DNA of 64,000 nt from Adiantum capillus-veneris (Eukaryota > Streptophyta > Polypodiopsida > Polypodiales > Pteridaceae): the NCBI GenBank assembly GCA_014529385.2, contig CM043956.1:59717120-59781119 (forward strand), given 5' to 3'. This document shows, piece after piece, positions 12,190 through 21,339 of this stretch (position 1 is the stretch's first letter; the number at the start of each line of letters is the position of its first letter). The notes under the pieces were generated by a model. It worked only from the letters and a program-made list of their open reading frames with translations, was not told where the DNA came from and did no database searches. The position numbers and the translations under genes are program-made.

Positions 12190-13075
12190 AGGTACTTAGA
12201 GAGCCAGAGCTTTTACAACCCGGAGCAAAATTGTTGTCCCGTGGAGATCTACTCGATATCTTTCGGAATCACATTTCGGACACTTCTCCATGTCTATGTA
12301 TTCCCCTCTGAAAAGAATGCAGTCATTAGGACAAGCGCGGATAGAATTGTAATCCATCCCCAAGTTTCACAAAATCTTTCTTGCTTCATCTCGGGAATCT
12401 GGCATCACATTGTCAGCTGGTAGTATGTGCTCTTTAAGCAATCTACACAACATAAAAATACGATATAGTCGTGTAAAAATCTATTAGATCATTATACATT
12501 TAGAGTTTTATTAAAGTAAACTAATTGTAATAGATCACCTGAAAAGCGCTGTGACGCTAGTGTCACTCCATCCAAACTTTGCCTGCATGTTGAGAAGAAC
12601 CAAGAGTGCTTTCAATCTAGACATACGTGCTCCATTATACAATGGCGTATCGGCTTCACTTTTCATATCATCATAGATAAGCCTTTCTGAATCCATGATC
12701 GTCTCGATCATTTCATCAATCTCGGGCTCAAACATTGCCTCGTTGGGAATGTGCTCTGCATGATCATCCCCCGAGCTATCAGAGGCTACATCTTGTGGCC
12801 TCACATATGCTGCTTGACCAAAGCGCCTGCGAACACGTCTATTGGGTTGCAAGATTGCTACTTGTTGGCCAGCGTCAGAGTCCGACGAGTTATAATTGGC
12901 AACAACTCAATCTATAATAGATGGATCGAACTCGCCAAATTCGCGAACGTGCTGCAAAGAAACACGTCTTGTCCGTCGCACAGTATGCTTGCATTGATTA
13001 CAAGGACATAAGACCCTCGTTGAGAGATAGGTGTTTCGGTTGGACGGTCCCACATCCTCATCACTACTCATAATG
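12190..13075 (-). pseudogene. TNP2-type CACTA transposase, N-terminal fragment
   Basis: The minus strand starts with an ATG near 13073. A transposase-associated zinc region follows, with a CPCNQCKH motif near 13000 and an in-frame TGA near 12907. An acidic stretch and the block NMQAKFGWSDTSVTALFR (about 12590-12537) are followed by a splice donor. After an intron, the second zinc block RACPNDCILFRGEY lies around 12350-12300 with a following CPKCDSERY (about 12285-12265). These are the conserved N-terminal parts of TNP2. The catalytic core expected downstream is absent: sequence passes into the start of the Transposase_24 gene. This indicates an internal deletion. Confidence 0.8.
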
Positions 13076-13133
13076 AGGATAAAAATCTTATAACCTGGAC
13101 AACAAATTTAATATTCTATTGGCATTCTTCGTC

Positions 13134-13139
<6 letters not shown>

Positions 13140-13178
<39 letters not shown>
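13140..13178. repeat. (CT)n microsatellite
   Basis: About 38 bp of uninterrupted CT just upstream of the TNP2 start inside the CACTA element. Confidence 0.95.
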
Positions 13179-13179
<1 letters not shown>

Positions 13180-13440
13180 ACCTCACATTCTCTAGTCATG
13201 TCCAATCCCCGCACACCTCGGTCTAGAGGTGCACGGAGATCAGAACCATCGGGTTATAATCTTGTCTTTATTGGTCAATACCTATATTTGTGGGTACAAG
13301 AAATCTACAGACCCACGTCTACATGATACTGCATGTAGTGGACAAAACCCCTTTGCCTCTTCTCTAGCTGTAGCTTTTCACAGCATCTTAACATCTTTTC
13401 ACAGTAGATCTTTTCAGTGTTCGTCTAACTCTAAACCCTA

Positions 13441-14365
13441 AACCGTAACTAATTCTTGCGTGGACTCGATCTAACGTAAATAAGCGTAAATCTAAATAAA
13501 CGTAAATCTAACTAAAAATAAACCTAAATCTAATTTAACGTAAGTCTACATCTAACCTAATCTTTAACGTCTTTTGGGATAGTTTCCTACGACGTTAAAA
13601 CTCTCTTCTTCTTGTGTGTGTGTGTGTGTGTGTAAACCTAAATAAACCTAAGTCTAATCTAATATAACATAAATCTAAATCTAACGTAAATTATGTTATA
13701 TTAAAAACAAAGAACTAAACTAACAGGGATTATAAGAACCTTAAAACTGATTTAACACATAATTTTTCACATGACTCGGCAAGAGTTGGCATTCTCATCA
13801 CTAAAGATGTGAGAGTTAACTTCCGGCGGTGACGCTGCCTCATCTCCATCCACATCTGACGACAGCAATTGGCCCTTTAGACCGTTCTTGCTCTTGTTAC
13901 TCACTTTGAAGTTGCTGTTGAATGACTAGAGGTTGTCTAGATGGTCATTGTGTCGGGGATGTAGTGACTCTTGCCGCCCTGAAGATCCACCTTCTTCCCT
14001 ATATTCTGAAGACATTTCACCATTACTTTTGGATCGACGGAGCCCACCATGAGTGAAGGCAGCAATACCCTATATTCGATTGAGGGCTTTCTTCACCCGC
14101 TTCATGCAGGCATCGCAGTCTATGGAGACCTAAATCTAATCTAATATAACGTAAATCTAAATCTAGCGTAAATAAACGTAAATCTAATTAAAAATAAACC
14201 TAAATCTAATCTAATTTAACTTAAATAAACCTAAATCTAATCTAATTTAACTTAAATAAACCTAAATCTAATTTAACGTAAGTCTACATCTAACCTAATC
14301 TTTAACGTCTTTTAGGATAGTTTCCTACGACGTTATAACTCTCTTCTTCTTGTGTGTGTGCGCAT
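13441..14365. repeat. AT-rich duplicated arrays flanking the HIPP fragment
   Basis: Two blocks (about 13441-13720 and 14131-14365) are built from variants of AAACCTAAATCTAA and ACGTAAATCTAA. Both contain the same ~75 bp run from CTACATCTAACCTAATC through GATAGTTTCCTACGACG to CTCTTCTTCTTGTGTGTG. They bracket the HIPP fragment as imperfect direct repeats. Confidence 0.85.
13767..14129 (-). pseudogene. Captured HIPP (heavy-metal-associated isoprenylated plant protein) fragment
   Basis: Read on the minus strand, 14129 onward gives VSIDCDACMKRVKKAL, the metal-binding CxxC loop and helix of an HMA domain. A second frame then gives GSVDPKVMVKCLQNIGKKV, the usual second half of the domain. A third frame gives an acidic linker and ends EVNSHIFSDENANSCRVM before a TGA at 13769-13767. 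That end is the hallmark HIPP C-terminus: a conserved F-S-(D/E)-E-N-x-N tract followed by a CaaX prenylation box, here CRVM. Roughly ten residues of the HMA core are missing, and at least two stops or frame changes occur. It is therefore a pseudogene fragment, or exons separated by short non-coding parts. It lies wholly inside the CACTA element, on the strand of its own genes. Confidence 0.85.
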
Positions 14366-14394
14366 GTGTGGATGTGTGTGCCAATAAAAAGAGA

Positions 14395-14520
14395 TAAATG
14401 GTATAGCCTTTCTATCACCCATGCCAAGTATGATAGATTGGTTATGCCATTTCCCTCTTGAATAATAGGTCATGAGTTCAACTCCTCGTCGGCTAGATCT
14501 TTAGGTCTTTTAATTTTAAT
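14395..14520 (+). other. Possible tRNA-derived SINE-like promoter remnant
   Basis: GAGTTCAACTCC at 14474-14485 resembles a pol III B box, and TGATAGATTGGTTA at 14431-14444 could be an A box at suitable spacing (about 30 bp). No tail repeat or target duplication was found. Speculative. Confidence 0.2.
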
Positions 14521-14779
14521 TGGTTTCCTACGACGTTAAATTAGTTTCTCTCTCTTTCTCTCTCAATGTGTGTGCGTTTTTTTGGATCGTATGCATGTTT
14601 TCTCTCTCTTTTCCTCTCTCAATGTGTGCGTTTTTTGTTTATGCATGTTCTCTCTCTCTCTTTTCCTCTCTCAATGCATGCGTTTTTTGTTTATGCATGC
14701 TCTCTCTCTCTTTTCCTCTCTCAATGTGTGTGTGCATTCTTTGTTTATGTATGTGTGTGTGCGTTTTTGTTTATGTTTG

Positions 14780-14829
<50 letters not shown>

Positions 14830-14933
14830 AACACTATGTGTGTGTGTGAGAGAGAGAGAGAGGGAGAGAGAAAGAGGGGAAGGGAACATGAGAGTGAGGA
14901 GAGGGAAGGAGCATACCTGGCTCTCCTTCCTCT

Positions 14934-14966
<33 letters not shown>

Positions 14967-14972
14967 GAGAAG

Positions 14973-15014
<42 letters not shown>
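14520..15014. repeat. Microsatellite cluster inside the CACTA element
   Basis: Four degenerate ~65 bp units at 14545-14775 each contain CTCTCTCTTTTCCTCTCTCAATG or a close variant plus a TTTTTTG stretch. Then come (CT)n at about 14783-14826, (GT)n at about 14939-14965 and (GA)n at about 14978-15014. Translated runs of Leu-Ser or Glu-Arg here are products of these repeats, not genes. Confidence 0.9.
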
Positions 15015-15020
<6 letters not shown>

Positions 15021-15094
15021 CGTTACCTGCTCCTTGCTTGAGGGCGCCGAAAAACTCAGATCTGAGATCTAAGTTTTTGGGCGCGCTCTGTTAT

Positions 15095-15253
15095 TTTTTT
15101 AGCCCAGTCGGCGTCGCTATGTGCGTCGCTATGAGCGTCGTTATGAGCGTCGCAAATTTACAAAGAAATTTGCGACGCTCCTAGCGATGCCGGGAAATTT
15201 TTTTTTGAGCGTCGGTGTGTGAGCATCGCTAATATGAATAGCCTCTTGTAGTG
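15095..15253. repeat. CACTA right end with subterminal repeats
   Basis: Copies of GCGTCGCTAT-like decamers occur at about 15110-15160 and inverted ones near 15170-15190 and 15225, ending in the inverted terminal CCTCTTGTAGTG. They are fewer than at the left end. Confidence 0.9.
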
Positions 15254-15790
15254 GTACTCAAAGGAAACGAGCCTACGAAACCTAGAGTACATCATCACCA
15301 TGGAACCAAGAGAGCATCTCTCTTCTCTTGTCAATAGAATGAAGAGCAATATATGCACTGAATTGGTATACATAAAATGCCCAATGGAGAATGAAGACCA
15401 AGTATCCGTTCTACTTAAAGTGGTACTAGATGCAAACTATGGTCAAATTGTCACAATACTCAAAGGAAACGAGCCTATGAAACCTAGAGTACGTCATCAA
15501 CTCGCTCCAATAGCATGAGAAGAAGATTTGAGATACAAAGACTTCGGGAGGAGATTTTGTTGCTACATCGATAAGGAACCCAACGAAGAAGAGGCGCAAA
15601 CCCTGCAATCGCATTAACCACACATCCAACAAATGTTACAAAATTAACCCTTATGTGCATTGCCGTAAAAATAACCATGGGTCTAATGGCTATTTGTACA
15701 AAGATAAAGGCAAAGTCAACATAATTGAAGAATCTAGTGAAGAAAAAAACGTAGTAGTGTGCTATGTAGATGTACCCTAAGGCGCTCACA

Positions 15791-16089
15791 TTATCCTACA
15801 CCCTAGTTGCATACAATTCTTAGGGGAGGATTTTGTTTCCTACACCCTGACGGATACCAGTGGGTGAAAGGCGGTTCCTAGAAACAACTAAATACACAAC
15901 TTTGGAGTGAAATTGACACTAAGAACACACTCAAAATCATGCAATTGGAACAAACTTGCAAAAGCTTAGGAAATACACCGGCATTTAGGATTTTCCACCT
16001 TTTAGAAATCCAAATTCAAAAAGGGATGAGAATTGACCTCAGGAGGGTACAGGCAATCTACTGACAAAATTTCATGTCAAAAGGCTATC
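15791..16089. other. Unclassified stretch
   Basis: No coding signal recognised. Near its right end (16091-16112) is a short palindrome, ACATGGATC-GT-GATCCATGT, also present in near-identical form at 9808-9829. Confidence 0.4.
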
Positions 16090-16800
16090 AAACATGGATC
16101 GTGATCCATGTACCTTTTGAGCATCTGACTCACAAGTGGTTCTATCAATTGTGTGTATTGAATAATAGCTCTGTTGTCTTGAGGTAGATGTGGTTGTTGG
16201 CCCAACAATTTAGGTTGTGTCTTGTCCCCCCTTGGCTGCATTATTGAATCCAATCTAGTACCTTGATGGTGGTGGAAAAGGTTGCATTTTTGGAGGTACA
16301 TACGGCCTTTTCCTCATGCAATTTTGATTGTAAAAACACTCATTTATATTGTCGTTGGTATATTTCTGCTTGATTACACACGACTTCAATGCTCTTGTCA
16401 TAGATTAGGATATTTTTGGTAAGCTTGATTCGTCCTTTGGATCACTTCCTTGACCACTTGATCAACATTTTGTGTGACTCAAGTAGGAGCTTGTGTTTTG
16501 TCAATGACTCGCTATGGTGGCACTACTGGTGGTTGTGTTTTTAATCTTTGATACCTCTCAGTAGGTCTTGAAATTATCAACTAGATACAATACTTCTCTA
16601 GTGACTTGCTCGAATATGGTGCACTCCTTTAAGTGAATATATTTCTTGAGATTTTTGTTTCTGAGGCCCTCTATAAAGAGGACCAACAATTTTTTGTCTT
16701 GCAATAACTCTCACACTAGACATAATTCAATATATTTCTTAAAGAGAACCAAAGCTTCTTTCACTTTTTGTTAGTGATTTGAAATGCTTTATGTTTCCAA
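16090..16800 (-). pseudogene. Ty3/gypsy gag relic (same family as the 49-61 kb element)
   Basis: The minus strand reads, in order, a gag segment near 16780-16560 (FKKYIELC, VLFIEGLRNKNLKKYIHLK, VTREVLYLVDN) and a downstream segment near 16250-16160 with PHLPQDNRAIIQYTQ. Both have clear counterparts in the plus-strand element: FKQYIERC, VLFIEGL, VTKEVLYLVDN near 49350-49530, and PPLPQENRAMVRISQ near 50270-50320. Several stops are present and no pol follows. It is an inverted, decayed fragment of that family. Confidence 0.7.
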
Positions 16801-17199
16801 GAAAGTGGTTACTAGGTGCTTAGAAAGTGGTGACCAGTTGGTTTGAAAGTGCTCTGAAGTTCCCAATAGGTGGTTAAAAAATGCTAGACAAGTTGTTAGA
16901 AAGCGCTAAGAAATGACTAGAATGCGTTTTGATAAGATTTCTCAAGCATTTTTTAATTTTCTTTGAATTCTTTACAAGAAGTTGAATAGAAGCATTCAAG
17001 CTTGTGCACTTAAGTCCATCCAAGCATGAAATGATCTTACTCTCCACTCTTGTTTATGCTATGGTTGGCAACAAAGGAACATGTCTTTGGAATCTGAATT
17101 AGAAGCCTTGACGCCTCAAAGAGAATGTATGGATACATCCATCCAATATATCTAGGAAAAGGGTAGAGGCATCATTGTCCCTTCACCACTGACTAAAGC
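16801..17199. other. Unclassified, with weak satellite-like motifs
   Basis: A few AAGTGGTT/AAAGTGGT motifs at 16795-16880 recall the satellite at 19.7 and 21.4 kb. No gene seen. Confidence 0.35.
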
Positions 17200-19195
17200 C
17201 TCTAATTTGCAACCGTTTGGGTGTATTGGGGGTGACTGTATTGCATGTGGGAAACCCCTCTCAGCTAACCACATGGAAGGGGTCTTCTCGCTAGAATGTC
17301 AACACAAACATCACCCATTTTGCTTTGCAGTTCTATGGGGCACTATGGAAGACTGCACTCACCCATTGTGCACATTAAAGATTCCAAAAATTTCCAAGTG
17401 ATCGGCACTCGAAATTGAGTACACAAAGTCGGAGGGTGGGTTCACTATACTCAGCTTAAATCCACTTGTCATGAGATAAGCCCCTTAACATGATTTTTTC
17501 TTCACAAAAACCAATGCTGACAAAAGTTCTCGTCTTCTTGAACTTGAGGAGGACAATGCAGAATTGTATAAACTTGACGAGAACAATATAGAGCTATTTG
17601 AGGGTTTTGAGCAATATTGCAATGCTGTTGTAAAAAGTGGGGATATAGTGGAGGACCCCAAGGCTGAACCCTTCGTGGTTGACTCGGGAGGTGCACTATT
17701 TGATCATATTAATGTATAATGTGAGTTTGAAAAGAGGGGTTTAAATTACAAAAAAATTAGGCAATTTAATAGAGATACATTAAATTAAGGGGGTTTTATA
17801 TTCAATTTTGGAAAAAAAATCCTAAAATAAGGGGTCATTTAATTCATTTAGACATGTTAAAATAGGGGTTTTCTTAATCTCCCACGAACGCACGTTATAT
17901 AGGGGTGTACTAAACGGTGAACCCCCCAAGGTGGTTGAGAACCATGGCAAGGAAACCATTGGACATGACTCTAGCAAGCTCTCAATCGACAACCAGGAAG
18001 GTAATGAAGTGCACATATGTAGTGTTTCTTTTTTGTTCGAGCAAATTTCAGTTTTTTTCCCCTAAACCTTATTATGATGCGAGAGGAAAAAATGGAGGAT
18101 GTAGAGGATGTGGAGACATTACTAGTAATTTGAGATACCGTGAGGAAGAAATGCAAGCAACGGCAAGAGGAAGGAGTGCATCATCCAGATCCAAAGAAAA
18201 GTACTAATCAATACCCCCCAAAACCCGCGCATGTCGGAAACTTTAAGTTCCATGTGCTTTTTTTTCTATTTACTTATTTTGAATATAAGATATAATTTTT
18301 GTCTCATGGTGTCAATATTCACTACAATTTATTGGGTGTGGTTTTTTGGGCGACGTAGTAAAAATACAAGTGATTAGTAATGTTGGGCACCGGCATTGTG
18401 CTCAAGAAGACCTCGGGCACTTTGATCGGGAGACACCCCTAGTAACTCAGTTTCGTGTCCCTCACCTTTTGGAGGATAATAGGCCTGCCGTGGTCATTAA
18501 TATAAGTGATCTACTTATTTTCACTCACGACAAGAGAGAGAGACCAAGGCCCCCCAATGTGGACATGTTGCACTTTCGGAAGGTGAAGCGGGACAACAAT
18601 CTGAACCACTATGTGCACCATTTTGCAGAGTGGTTTGTTCTTGGTGCTGGCTAGATTGTTGAAGTGTATGTCTAGAACACAAGCCCTTACCAAGCCCTAG
18701 AAAAGAGGTTAGAATTGTACTTTCCTCAGGCTTGCAGGTGCTTGAATGGGTGGATTGCAAAGGAGGCATGAAGTAGAAGCTCATGGCTTGATGAGCAAGG
18801 GGAACATATTCTCTTTGTAGTCTTGGGCATTTTTTGGAAAGAGTTTCCACAATTCAACAAAGATAACACCCTCTTGCTAGATAACAAATGTCCCAAGTGC
18901 TGCTTGAACAACAAAGACTCCTATGTTATCTTTCCTTCTCTAGAGGACCAAACGAAAGACCAATGGGAGAGGTTTATGCATCATGAAGTTTTGCCATTTG
19001 TCTATGAGTGGAAGAAAACAGATAATCGATCAAAGCTGATCACTGCTTGTAAACTAGATGCTAGAAGAAGAGGGTGGTAGACTCTTCAAAAAGTTGAATC
19101 TTTGAGGGAAAAATTATCAAGCAGCAAAGGAAAAGTGGTGCCTCCACCACCTCCACAACCACGTTATAAAAGGCCACCTTTTGATCTTTAGTCTC
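17200..19195 (+). pseudogene. Unrecognised multi-exon gene relic with a RING-like Cys/His cluster
   Basis: Several open segments follow one another on the plus strand. 17207-17401 encodes about 64 residues with CIACGKPL, then CQHKHHPFC, then CTHPLC: a C-x2-C, C-x-H-x2-H-x2-C, C-x4-C arrangement close to RING/treble-clef spacing. 17500-17717 is an acidic segment. About 17920-18010 and 18075-18220 are charged segments with a possible splice donor between them. 18346-18654 and 18823-19080 are longer open segments ending in a Pro-rich tail (KVVPPPPPQPRYKRPPF) near 19130-19185. No family was recognised for the long segments. Stops (for example near 18655, 18770 and 19080) show it is dead or needs splicing. 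It could be a transposon gene or a host gene fragment. Confidence 0.45.
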
Positions 19196-19530
19196 AACAA
19201 AAATCTTAAGAGTTGTGTACCTATGCTCATGTACGTAGATACCAATGATGTGTTTGATAGTGTAACCCATGATGAGGATCTCTTTGGTTTTGTAAGATGG
19301 GAAAAAAATTGACATTGTGACGGAAAAATTATCAAGCAGCAAAGGCAAAGTGCTGCCTCCACCACCTCCACAACCATCTTATAAAAGGCCGCCTTCTGAT
19401 CTTCAATCTCAACAAAAATCTTAAGCGTTGTGATCATGTATGTAGATATCCATGATGAGTTTGATAGTGTAACTCATGATGAGGACTTATTTTGTTTTGT
19501 AAGATGGAAAAATCCGACATTGTATTGTGA
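19107..19530. repeat. Tandem duplication, period about 215 bp, of the relic's 3' end
   Basis: Unit 1 (19107-19321) and unit 2 (19322-19530) both run from GGAAAAATTATCAAGCAGC through CTCCACCACCTCCACAACCA to TTTTGTAAGATGG. The unit contains the Pro-rich C-terminus and trailing sequence of the preceding relic. Confidence 0.9.
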
Positions 19531-19689
19531 AATCAATACCAATTTCTAATGTAGAAACACGATTTGCTATTCAATCAACCAGTTTGTTGTGTGCCTTGCA
19601 AGGTGTCTTTTTATAATTTGATTTTAAATCATATTAGCAGTTTTTCTTAGGGATTTTGTAGAAGATAAAAATCAGCGGTTAGTGGGAAA

Positions 19690-20345
19690 AAGTGCAAGCT
19701 ATACCACTTGTGAACTGTGGACCACATGTAAGTGGTTGAAAACCATTTTCATTATGTAAACTGGTAGCCACTAGCAAGTGGTTAAGAACCACTTTAAAGA
19801 GGTTTTGACCCACTTTCAAAGGCCTTCTGGACCACTTGCTAGGTCTTCTATTCCACTTGCAAGCACTTTGAAAGTGGTTCTGAACCACTTGCTAGTAGTT
19901 AAGATAGCACTTGCCAGTGGTTCTGAACCTTTTGCTAGTGGTTAAGATAGCACTTTCCAGTGGTTTTGAACCACTTGCCAGTGGTTAGGTACCTCTTGAT
20001 AGTGGTTAAGATAGCACTTGCTAGTGGTTCAGAACCACTTTTTAGTGGTTTAGATAGCACTTGCAGGTGGTTCTGAACCACTTGCTAGTGGTTAAGAAGC
20101 ACTTGCAGTGGTTAAGATAGAACTTGTCAGTGGTTTAAATAGCACTTTCTAGTGGTTCAAAACCAGTTTCCAATGGTTAAGATAGCATTTGATAGTGGTT
20201 CACAACCACTTTCTAGTGGTTTAGATAGAAGTTGTAGGTGGTCTATGAGATTGGCACTACATATACATGAAAGTCGTTCTAAAGCACTTTCAAAGGCCTT
20301 CTATATCACTTGATAGGTCTTCTCCTCTACTCGCAAGTTTTTCTT
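19690..20345. repeat. Palindromic AAGTGGTT satellite, block 1
   Basis: About 15-20 degenerate units alternate AGCACTTGC(C/T)AGTGGTT and CTGAACCACTTGCTAGTGGTTAAGAT. Many units contain the palindrome GTGGTTC-T-GAACCAC, so single strands could fold into serial hairpins. Unit length varies, roughly 35-45 bp. No coding potential. Confidence 0.85.
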
Positions 20346-20384
20346 AGTCTTTCCTATTGTTCATTAGGGTGAGGTAATTGACCA

Positions 20385-21280
20385 ATGTTGTTGCATTATA
20401 CAGGGAGTGTCCATCCACCTTCAATTGCTCATGGGTTAATGCCCTCTTTATGACTCCGCCAACACCGTCATGTGCACCTTTTCCATGACCCAACCCAAAA
20501 TAGTTGTGCATCATCTCAAGCCTAGTAAGCTAAGAAAACCTTGCAACAAAGAAGAAAGGCCATCATGCTTTGAATTGTGATGTTGCACCATCATACCATA
20601 CCCAATGTCTCTTTAACAAAAACCCTAGTCCTTTGACCAGTGGTCATGCAAAAGAAAGCAGTGTTGAACGAACAATGTGTCATGCACTTTGTCATCAGAT
20701 ATATAAACATGAAGACTTTTAATGATGTTGCACATTGTTGACGCACATATCAAATGTGGACCAAAATGCTCACCTGACTAAAATACCAGTGCATGGATTC
20801 GATCTTATTCTAAATTTTAAAACTATAATTTTCTGCAAAGTCCACGACATCACTTGGAAAACTTTGTAGAAACTCTTTGAATTGGTGGGCCTGCCATCTG
20901 TAGATGTAGTTATGTTTGATAAACTTGGTCAGCTTGTCTTTCATGAATGAAATGAAAGTGGAGACTCTCAAATGTTGACTTTGCAGCCACACATATACTG
21001 CCACTTATTGTAGGGTCACAAACATTTTAAGCACAGTGACAAGATTCTCCATGTACTCCAAACCTACCTTGACGCATTTGATTGAAAGCATCTTTCAAGT
21101 AGACAAGGTAGCGTCAGGTATTTGCAGCAACAAGTATTGCAATCCCGCAATTTTTGAACAAAAAAAGGCTTCAAATTATCAAACCATCTCAGTAAAATGC
21201 GCACCGTCAGATGCATTTTTTGAAATTGCCTGTAAAATTCCACCTGCACAAAAAAGAAGGCAATAAAGAGATAATGTGAG
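20385..21280 (-). pseudogene. Transposase-like protein relic: Cys-rich region plus RNase H-like core
   Basis: Minus-strand segments read, in order: FDNLKPFFVQKLRDCNTCCC (21225-21150), a further Cys-rich part (21100-21020), LTKFIKHNYIYRW and DFAENYSFKIQNEIQSMHW (20950-20790), a HDTLFVQHC block near 20685, WYDGATSQFK and WPFFFVARF near 20600-20535, and finally GLGHGKGAHDGVGGVIKRAL with HEQLKVDGH near 20490-20420. This order is that of a repetitive transposase-like family I recall from non-angiosperm genomes. The Asp of DFAENYS and of WYDGATSQ are candidate catalytic residues of an RNase H-like fold. Stops and frameshifts are frequent. The superfamily name is uncertain. Confidence 0.6.
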
Positions 21281-21339
21281 AACAAATAACCAAAATGGTT
21301 GGTACCATGACCCACAAGTTATAACTAACACCCACTCTC

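Larger units (their letters stand above)
10067..15253 (-). mobile_element. CACTA (En/Spm-type) DNA transposon, complete ends, 5187 bp
   Basis: The left terminus is CACTACAAGAGG and the right terminus is its inverted copy. The 3 bp GTA is duplicated at 10064-10066 and 15254-15256. Subterminal regions carry many copies of GCGTCGCTAT/ATAGCGACGC in both orientations, the expected layout for transposase-binding repeats. On the minus strand are a TNP2 N-terminal fragment, then a Transposase_24-type gene. Between the TNP2 start and the right end is a captured HIPP gene fragment flanked by AT-rich repeats. The catalytic part of TNP2 is absent, so this copy is probably non-autonomous. Confidence 0.95.
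9907..15500. repeat. 202 bp tandem duplication whose first unit holds the CACTA insertion
   Basis: Unit 1 is 9907-10066 plus 15257-15297. Unit 2 is about 15298-15500. The units are nearly identical, so unit 2 shows the CACTA insertion site before insertion: unit 1 reads GTCACAGTA up to the element and GTACTCAAAGG after it, while unit 2 reads GTCACAATACTCAAAGG through the same point. The 202 bp spacing is what remains after subtracting the 5187 bp element and a 3 bp target duplication. Confidence 0.9.
9656..15790 (+). pseudogene. Old retrotransposon gag relic, split by the CACTA element
   Basis: Coding remnants flank the CACTA insertion. On the left are a Copia-gag-like start near 9690 (KIGKFDGQNLKY-type) and a segment read as LVNRMKSNI...KCPMENEDQVSVLLKVVLD. 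On the right (15257-15780) the frame continues through the same segment again and a Cys/His-rich stretch around 15600-15700 resembling a degenerate CCHC knuckle (CNRINHTSNKCYK). The composition fits a UBN2-type Copia gag followed by its nucleocapsid knuckle. No protease or polymerase follows. It contains a 52 bp and a 202 bp internal tandem duplication. Confidence 0.6.

Noticed and set aside
13425-13450. Telomere-like CTAAACCCTAAACC
   Set aside because: Only about two units, inside an AT-rich CACTA-internal array of CTAAATCTAA variants; no telomeric array.
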